This document shows positions 57,388 to 64,000 of a DNA stretch of 64,000 nucleotides, one piece after another. The DNA comes from Undaria pinnatifida (lineage: Eukaryota > Sar > Phaeophyceae > Laminariales > Alariaceae). A model generated the notes under the pieces. That model was not told where the DNA came from and made no database searches. It saw nothing but the letters and a program-made list of their open reading frames with translations. Position numbers and translations under genes: made by a program. The stretch covers positions 13,454,195 to 13,518,194 of the forward strand of contig JABAKD010000012.1 in NCBI GenBank assembly GCA_012845835.1, read 5' to 3'. Every line of letters begins with the position of its first letter. The stretch's first letter is position 1.

Positions 57388-57495
57388 AAAAAAAAAAAAT
57401 CAAGGACGTCAGCCATGAGTTCGACGAATTTCAGGTCAATACTGACCTTTGCATGCTGCGTTGTTGATACTTGTAATATACTATATGGGTGAGTT
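57388..57495 (-). repeat. ELTADV/DLTAGV module, copy j
   Basis: On the minus strand: CATATAGTATATTACAAGTA, TCAACAACGCAGCATGCAAA, GACCTGAAATTCGTCGAACT and GGCTGACGTCCTTGATTTTT. It reads DLKFVELMADVLDF and lies within 60 bases upstream of the 57227-57334 exon. Confidence 0.8.
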
Positions 57496-57523
57496 CATGC
57501 GTGCATGTACGCCTGTTTTAGTT

Positions 57524-57690
57524 TTTGGTGGTGGCGGTGGTAGCGGTGATAGTAGCGGTGGTGGCGGTGTCGTTGGTGGTATCGATGGTGGCATTGTTGT
57601 TGCTGCTGTTGTTGCTATTGGTGTCATTGTTGCTGTTGGTGGCGGCGCCGGTGGTGTTATCTCTGTTGCCATTGTTGTTGCCGCGAAACA
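57524..57690. repeat. GGT/GTT trinucleotide-rich tract
   Basis: Imperfect GGT, GCG and GTT triplets; frames on both strands stay open and are not genes. Confidence 0.9.
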
Positions 57691-57943
57691 TATAAAACAT
57701 AACACCCCCCGTCTCATATGCCGTCTGCCCCCCCCCCGCCTTTCCTCCACCCCCCAATCCTCCCCCAAAACCCCACACCTCCAACATCCTCCGCCGCCGG
57801 TCCTCCTACCCTTCCCCCACCCCTCAACCCTCCCCACAAACCCCACGTTCGACCCCCTTCGTCCCCAGCGCATTGTAGGGATGCGACGGTCCACGGCCAT
57901 GCAACTATCGTCAGGACTGAAATGAGTGCACCTCCCTGCCCCG

Positions 57944-58030
57944 TACTACTTGAGAGGCTTCTTAATCTTCCTCCCCGCCCCCGTCGCACCCACCACACCC
58001 ATTCCCACCGCCACCCCCCCCCTTTCGAAA
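57944..58030 (-). repeat. Degenerate duplicate of exon 60225-60457, copy c
   Basis: The minus-strand reading VGATGAGRKIKKPLK corresponds to AADAAGAGKKKIKKLM-type residues of the 60225 exon, then a stop. The flanking C-rich sequence on the plus strand is also shared. Confidence 0.55.
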
Positions 58031-58317
58031 CGACCCACTAGCCCCACCCCGAAGCCACCCCCAACCCCACCGTCCCCTTCCCCTATACCTCCGTTCCCTT
58101 TGCCGCCTCGGTAAGGCGTGCTGCGAGGCGTGCCCTAGAGCAGGCTTGTAGCGAGTGGAGGGGGGGCGGGGGTCTTTCTGGCGGGTGTAAGCCCGGATTC
58201 ACCCTCAGGGAGTGATACCTTCTTGCTGCTGCGTATGGCCGCGAGGCTTAGGCGTGGCGGTAGAGTTGGGTCGTACGTAACGCGTTAGGCAAGGTCACCT
58301 ACGATTCGCGCGTCCTC

Positions 58318-58545
58318 TTAGGCAGCAGCGGCGAAGCAACAATGCTTAATCGGGATGCTCGTGCGCGGAGGCAGGCACCACCACGACCCACACTTCGGCG
58401 CAGTCTCGGTTTGGGTGGAGGGAACTGCGCCGGCAGATTCGACGACGAAGGAGGAGGGCGACTTGCCGTCGACGGGCGGGGAAGAGACGGATTGAACTCT
58501 CCCTGAACGAGAATTTTTGTTCTTCAGATCAGCACCGCAAACTGC
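58318..58545 (-). CDS. Possible Ser-rich exon of the unknown membrane-protein gene
   Basis: The minus-strand frame reads NKNSRSGRVQSVSSPPVDGK, SPSSFVVESAGAVPSTQTET and APKCG, bounded by a possible acceptor (CTGAAG) but without a convincing donor in the needed phase. Composition matches the disordered neighbours at 60225-61284. It may be skipped, alternative or non-coding. Confidence 0.35.
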   Translation of the reverse strand, partial: AVCGADLKNKNSRSGRVQSVSSPPVDGKSPSSFVVESAGAVPSTQTETAPKCGSWWCLPPRTSIPIKHCCFAAAA

Positions 58546-59273
58546 GTGGAGCATTTTTTTTTTTTTTGACGGGTGAGAAGGGGAACCGATTGGAATTGAG
58601 CATCAACGAGAGCAAGTGCCAATAAGCGGGCCGAGTGAGCTAAGGCGATGAGGCGGCCATGGAGAACCACAGCAGCAGGAGGATGGCACACGGAGGCCCA
58701 AGACCCGCACGCACACCATCACGAGAGCAGCGATCGTCTTTTTTCAGTTTTTTTTTACGAGGCAGTAGTGCAACATGTTTCTTACGTCACTGATTTTTGT
58801 AGAGTTGGTAGAGTCGTATACCCTTCATGGGGAACGACCCCCCGCCAATGTGAGTTTTCAGGCACGGGCGTCGTAGCTGCGCTGCAACCTGTCAGATAAC
58901 TCGGAAAGACGGAGCGACCATTGATATTTGTATGGTGGTTTTTGGTTCGATTGCTCCTTTTTCACTGCATGCCCGCGGGTCGTCACTCTAAAAGCACTTC
59001 ATACAGCAGGCGGGTTCGTCTGTGCTCACGATTACCATGCGGTTCGTACGGTGCAGGCAGCCCAACCGCTAAAGTGTGTAACCGCGAGTTGGTTAGTTGT
59101 GGGAACGGGGGGACTCTATGCCGTAATTGAGTGGATACCCGCGGCCATGTGATTTCAGTTTGCACATCGGATCATTGCACATGTGTGCGTCTTCTTCGTA
59201 TGGTGCGTTTTTAGGCGGGAAAGCGTAGTATTTCCCGGACGAACATCGATTTTATTTGTTTTTTCGGATCTTC

Positions 59274-59641
<368 letters not shown>

Positions 59642-59735
59642 CCCAGGGTCCTTCGGAGCGCGGGTGGGCATCAACTTCGTAACCTTGTTCTTCCCCACCC
59701 CCGCCGCATCCACCACCCCCATCGCTTCCCCACCC
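59642..59735 (-). repeat. Degenerate duplicate of exon 60225-60457, copy b
   Basis: The minus-strand reading GVVDAAGVGKNKVTKLMPTR APKDPG parallels VADAAGAGKKKIKKLMPSR VTKDPE. The donor GTCAGT of the parent exon is replaced by the AAC array. Confidence 0.65.
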
Positions 59736-59804
59736 CGTTTCCCCCCCCAACCCCTCCCCCTGCTTCAAAACATTTTGACCCCCCCCCCCTCCCCCCGCAC
59801 AGCA

Positions 59805-60165
59805 ATAGAGAGTAGGACTCACGTAGTAGTAGGAGAATGTAAAATATACAAAGAGGAACGGGTGCGTTAGAGGAGGGGATGGGGAAATTAGACGTATGTG
59901 ACACAGAAAAGTTTTGGTAGACTAGCGAGTAGCGAGGAAACGGTCGCTATCCTTCGTAGGACATAGATGGTGGCCGCAGACGACGAAACAGGAAGATAAG
60001 ATACGCAAACAATTTTTATGTAATATATGGAAAAACCGTAGTGAGCGCCCAAGTATTGGAGGTGTCTCTATTAGGAGTAGGAACGGTGCTCCGTCTCGAA
60101 AGGCATGCATGCATGGTCAATGGTCAAATAACTAATGCAAGCAACAAGTGAGTACCCCCCCCCCC
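59805..60165 (+). mobile_element. LINE-like 3' coding fragment, copy 2
   Basis: AIESRTHVVVGECKIYKEER aligns with the 37690 copy. Nucleotide similarity continues through ATAGATGGTGGCCGCAGACG, TAGGAGTAGGAACGGTGCTC and CAACAAGTGAGTACCC. It contains more stops than copy 1. It separates exon 60225-60457 from its duplicate at 59642. Confidence 0.65.
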
Positions 60166-60224
60166 CCCCCCCCCCGTCCCCCCTCCCCCCCCCCCCCGTC
60201 CCCCTCCCCCCCCCCACCACTGAC

Positions 60225-60457
60225 CTCAGGGTCCTTCGTGACGCGTGAGGGCATCAACTTCTTAATCTTCTTCTTCCCCGCCCCCGCCGCATCAGCCACC
60301 GCCACCCCCCCCCTCGCCACAGTGACGCTAACATCTTTAGACAGTCTCGACACGGCCGAACCGTTCGAGTTTGTGCGGTCTAGGGTAGGGGAGTTCAGGA
60401 GAGACGGAACGCCAGAGTCGAACCCAACCCCAGAAGAACCAGTGGCTCCCGCAGCTG
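60225..60457 (-). CDS. Probable exon of the unknown membrane-protein gene
   Basis: The minus strand has acceptor GAACGGCAG, then a Ser/Gly/Ala-rich frame (AAAGATGSSGVGFDSGVPSL, LNSPTLDRTNSNGSAVSRLS, KDVSVTVARGGVAVADAAGA) ending in a basic stretch GKKKIKKLMPSRVTKDPE and donor GTCAGT. It ends in phase 0, which fits the phase-0 exon at 57334. It starts with two bases, which fits the exon at 61172 if read LGGRSFPDRDG.... Partial copies at 59642 and 57944. Confidence 0.6.
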
Positions 60458-60489
60458 CTGCCGTTCATGAGGGTTATCGACGGAGGAGG

Positions 60490-60660
60490 AAAAGGGGAGG
60501 GGGGGGGGGGGGGGGGCGGGGGAGAGAGGGGGGAGGAGGAGAGGGGGTATTAGGTGGGGGGTGAGGCTGAGGAGAAAAAAAAGGAGGAACGGATGATTGC
60601 TAGGGTCGTCGACTGAGGCACGCACGCGCTCCAGAAGGAGGGGTGGGCCATCGGTGGGGG
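60490..60660. repeat. G-rich simple sequence
   Basis: GGAGG/GGGGG polypurine tract upstream (in gene orientation) of the 60225 exon; on the minus strand it gives the polypyrimidine tract before the acceptor. Confidence 0.8.
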
Positions 60661-61171
60661 TGTGGATACCACGGAGGATTTGCTCCCGGTGGGTTCGCTT
60701 TTGTGGGCGCGTGCGTTCATCATCCACACCATCAGCAACCTTGTTTACATAACCTGTACCCTGAATAGCGTCCATACACCCGTAGTACACCATCCATGCA
60801 CCCCGCCGGCACCCAGCCTAAAACCCCGTCGGAACACGCAAGTGCTGCCGCTCCACATCTCCGCATCTCTCTTATCTCAGACTAGGTATCCTGCAGGTTT
60901 CAGTATAGGTGTCACCAGGCGTGACAAGCCAATGTGACCGCTCTTAACTCCTTTGGACCCTCGAAACCTCTCCCGATACTAATTCCAAGTAAAATGTGCC
61001 CAAATACGGCTTTCCCGTGGAAAAGGCGTTAAGTCCGCTTTATATCTTAATAGTGACGCTCGTAAACCGGGTGACCCACCGTACCATGTGCTGTACACAC
61101 CATGGCATACATACCCTGTGCATCATCCACATACACATACACCCAGTACATCTATCTCGTGTACGGCTCAC

Positions 61172-61284
61172 CACCCGCTTCACCATTCGCCGAGCGCCCT
61201 GATGCAGAACGTTCCCCAGATTGGTCTTGTGCGATATATTCCAAAGAACGGCCATCACGGTCCGGAAACGAGCGCCCTCCAAGC
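61172..61284 (-). CDS. Probable exon of the unknown membrane-protein gene
   Basis: A strong acceptor (CCCCGCTTCACCCTTCAG) and donor (GGGTG|GTGAGC) frame 113 bases. Two frames are open. LGGRSFPDRDGRSLEYIAQD...ANGEAG ends in phase 1 and matches the next exon; EGARFRTVMAVLWNISHKTN...MVKRV ends in phase 0 and would join 57334 directly. The first is preferred on phase and composition. Further 5' exons were not found and may lie beyond the window. Confidence 0.5.
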
Positions 61285-61422
61285 CTGAAGGGTGAAGCGG
61301 GGAGGGCGGGGGTGTAAGGGAGACGGCACATGACAGAAAGGGACAAGGAGAAGAGGGAGACGGGGTGGTGGGATAAGCGGCGAGGAGGGGTTGAAATCAG
61401 CCGTGAAGTGGGGGGGAGGGAT

Positions 61423-61880
61423 CACGCCAACGCCAACACCATCAACACCAACACCAGCACCAAGGCCAACAAAATCAACACCAACACCAACGTCAAACAC
61501 CATCAACACCAACACCAACGCCAGCAACATCACCAAAACCAACACCAACACCAACAACACAACAGAATCAACACCAGCACCAACGCCACCAACGCAATCA
61601 ACACCGACACCACCAACAACACTATCGACACCACCAACACCAACACCAACACTGCAACCAACACCAACACCAACAACACCCGCACACTAATATCAACACA
61701 ATCACCAACACCAAAACCAAAACCAACACAATCACCAACACCCACAACAACACCAACAGCTACATCAACACCACCAACCCCAACACCAAAAACAAAACCA
61801 ACAGCAACAGCAACACCAAAACCAACACCAACACCAACACCAAAAACAACAACAATGTTACAACAACAACAACAACCTTC
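61423..61880. repeat. (CACCAA)n-type minisatellite
   Basis: About 450 bases of imperfect ACC/AAC triplets (CCAACACCAACACC), open in several frames; not coding. Confidence 0.95.
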
Positions 61881-62010
61881 TCACTTTTTGTTGTTGATTA
61901 ATATTCTTGCCAACGGTCCCATGCGCTTGGACGGCTTCCGGCTGAGGAACAAACACACGCAAAAGCGAACAAATCAGTCACACGCCTGACGCGTCAAATC
62001 CCTATTAATA

Positions 62011-62030
62011 ATATATATATATATATATAT
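62011..62030. repeat. (AT)n microsatellite
   Basis: Ten AT units at the left edge of the GATC cluster. Confidence 0.9.
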
Positions 62031-62039
62031 CACGCATCT

Positions 62040-62580
62040 AACAGATCAGATGCCTCTTCATTTTCAACGTACTTTAGGGAAGATGCGCGGAAGATCCCTG
62101 GTCAACATGGTTTGCATGGCCAATAGATCATGTCGCCGGGTAAGCTCCAGGTGGTCTGAGTGATCTAGCACATGATTCCTTTTCATGGCTCTGTACGGCA
62201 CAGATCCTGCACAACATATTATAACGGAAGATGTGGAATCTATATGCTCTATATGATCTATACGATCTGTATCGTGACCTGTCCTAGGTGAACTTTTTGT
62301 AACCCCGTTAGAGTTGTCCCCATAAATGATGCATGCCTTCCAGGGCAGATAAATCCCTGGTCTACGTGATCTGCACGGCCTATAGATCACACTGCCGGGT
62401 GAGAAAGGTATGATCTGAATGATATACTAGCACATGTCCAACGACTTAGATCCGTACCACACAGATCCTTCGCCACATATATACGATGATGACATGTGAA
62501 GGATCTTCATGATCTACAGTACATGATCTAAATTATCTAGATCGTGATCTGTCCGATGGGTGATTATTTTTTGTTAACCG
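62040..62580 (+). repeat. GATC-rich cluster, copy 4
   Basis: Two diverged units (about 62060-62310 and 62330-62580) each hold GATCCCTGGTC, GGCC.ATAGATCA...GCCGGGT, AGCACATG, a CACAGATCCT..C.ACATAT block, and GATCTGTATCGTGACCTGTC or its variant. It is related in inverse to 40580-41210 and 10467-10560. Confidence 0.7.
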
Positions 62581-62597
62581 CTTTAGAACCGCTTGGA

Positions 62598-62795
62598 CAC
62601 AGTAGAGACCCCTGTATAGTGCCGGTTGAGCAGTGCCGGATGCTCGCTACAGTGCTTATAAAATCGTTCGGCACAGATGGGAACACTAACCAGTGGCGGC
62701 AGTTTGCGGAGTAGTGCCGGTTCGGCTGCTGCCCTTACAGTGCCGGTGTTCCGGTTGGCACACACCGGCGCGACAGAGGGACTACTGCTGTAAAG
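62598..62795 (+). mobile_element. CAGTAG-ended miniature element, copy 5
   Basis: It starts CAGTAGAGACCCCTGTATAG, then GCCGGTTGAGCAGTGCCGG, ATAAAATCGTTCGGCACAGA, AGTAGTGCCGG and CCGGTTGGCACACACCGG. Closest to the 32446 copy. It directly follows a GATC cluster. Confidence 0.6.
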
Positions 62796-64000
62796 CGTGG
62801 GATACATCAGCAGCTAGAAAAGCGTGAACCCTCTGGACATGATTCTAGCACATCGACCAAAAACAATAACAGACTTGCGATACCATGAACTTATCTACGT
62901 AGGAAGAGCCTTCAGTACTACCATCAACAAATATATCAAGAGTACGTGGGTGGACAAACACATATGTAGACCCAAATCGTCGGATGGCCTCCATGTTCAC
63001 GGGGACCCACCTACGAGGTTGGCCGCCATGGTGAGCTATCGTATCATAGAGAGAGAGCTCATGAGCTGGCTAGCTGGTCGACCAGGAGCTACCATGTGTG
63101 TATGACCTGGTGTTGCGTTTACATGCGCGACCAGGAGCTACCATGTGTGTATGACCTGGTGTTGCGCTTACATGCGTCGTTGGGGCCCCCCCCCCCCCCC
63201 CCCTCTAGCCCATCTGGTCTCCCTCGCACACGGGAGAGGAGCTTGATATTTTGCGCGGGGATGTGTTCAAACGACAGATTCAAATGCGTGAGCCGTATAG
63301 CTCCTTCCGTTGCGCCTTGGAACACACTACAATTAGTGAACACACTAGTAACCGCACACCGCACCACCCTCTACCGGGTAGAAAAGGCTGCTCAGGGTTA
63401 CAGATTTTTGAGAATCACCCCAGACATAATTTTCGTCATTTTTTTTCAAGGCTTTTCACGGGTCATGGCCCGACCCGCGGATCATGTCAGGACGTTATCA
63501 TAATCTCGCGGGTCGAGTGGAGTCGGGCTGGGAGATGTTTGAAATATCACGGGTCGGGTCGGGTCGGGTCGGGTCGGGTCAGGTCAGGAGGTTTCCCAAA
63601 TCTCGCGGTTCGGGACGGGTTACCCCGATGACTCGACGTGACCTGTGAAAAACCCGTTTTTTTTCCTCCCAAGCCCCAAAACGGGGTGAAGAGAGGGACA
63701 GCACGTCAAAATCGACACATCAATAAGCAGAAAACAACAGCAAATAAAAAAACACACACACACGCACCGAAATACACGGTCTTTCTTATCGGCGGGCCTT
63801 TAACGTACAGGCGTCAACAACACGCTGAAAAAAAAAAAGAAAAGGATAGACGTTTGCCGGTGTAGACGAAGTGACGCTTTCCACAGGCGAAATAAACCGG
63901 CAAATCGCGCTTTTATTGATCGTGCGTAAAGAGAGTGAGGCATGCCTACATCGGGACTTGGGGGGGTCCGGATAAGAATCGGGGTGGTTCCGTCTGTCCC

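Larger units (their letters stand above)
61881..64000. other. Right-end repeats, no supported gene
   Basis: Beyond the listed GATC cluster, CAGTAG element and microsatellites, a 93-codon frame at 62824-63105 (RPKTITDLRYHELIYVGRAF...) lacks recognisable features. A 48-bp tandem duplication (ACCAGGAGCTACCATGTGTG) lies at 63080-63176 and (GGGTC)n at 63551-63588. The remaining sequence shows nothing I can name. Confidence 0.6.

Noticed and set aside
61330-61989. 219-codon Asn/Thr-rich protein
   Set aside because: Translation of the ACC/AAC minisatellite; no coding landmark.

Overview
This is a repeat-choked nuclear window from a eukaryote. Three protein genes have many short GC-rich exons split by GT-AG introns, there is a spliceosomal protein and a pol III tRNA, and microsatellites and decayed transposons fill the rest. 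Introns of mostly 0.3-1.4 kb, a membrane-anchored sulfotransferase and OTU-bearing Helitron remains would suit a brown alga or another stramenopile. That placement is inference; no rRNA or organelle marker is present to fix it.

Layout. A tRNA-Trp(CCA) gene lies at the left edge (198-269, minus). A complete ten-exon gene for an SPF45/RBM17/DRT111-type splicing factor runs on the minus strand from 16542 to 3324; all exon phases agree and give 489 codons plus stop. About 275 bases separate its start from a plus-strand gene (16817-39048, six exons, 402 codons) for a type II membrane sulfotransferase. Its first intron is about 15.4 kb and holds two tandem inverted-repeat elements, a wrecked Helitron with an OTU-like segment, and several tandem arrays. 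From 39049 to 48956 I see only repeats. A third gene lies on the minus strand (48957-57334, with probable further exons up to 61284). It encodes a membrane protein I do not recognise, with a long Gly/Ser/Pro-rich region and a C-terminal hydrophobic segment. The right end (61285-64000) is repeats.

Mobile and repeated DNA. I see a non-LTR retrotransposon with a reverse-transcriptase remnant and an (AAC)n tail, plus two 5'-truncated copies and one tail-only copy; two fragments of another LINE-like 3' end; a Helitron; tandem TIR elements; a family whose ends begin CAGTAG and which often lies near GATC-rich clusters; tRNA-derived SINE-like units; and at least ten copies of a short unexplained module that carries a conserved ATG and an 'ELTADV/DLTAGV' reading. 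The module and the third gene are the most novel items. I found no multi-gene system (defence island, biosynthetic cluster or CRISPR). The genes do not form a pathway, although the splicing-factor and sulfotransferase genes probably share a divergent promoter.
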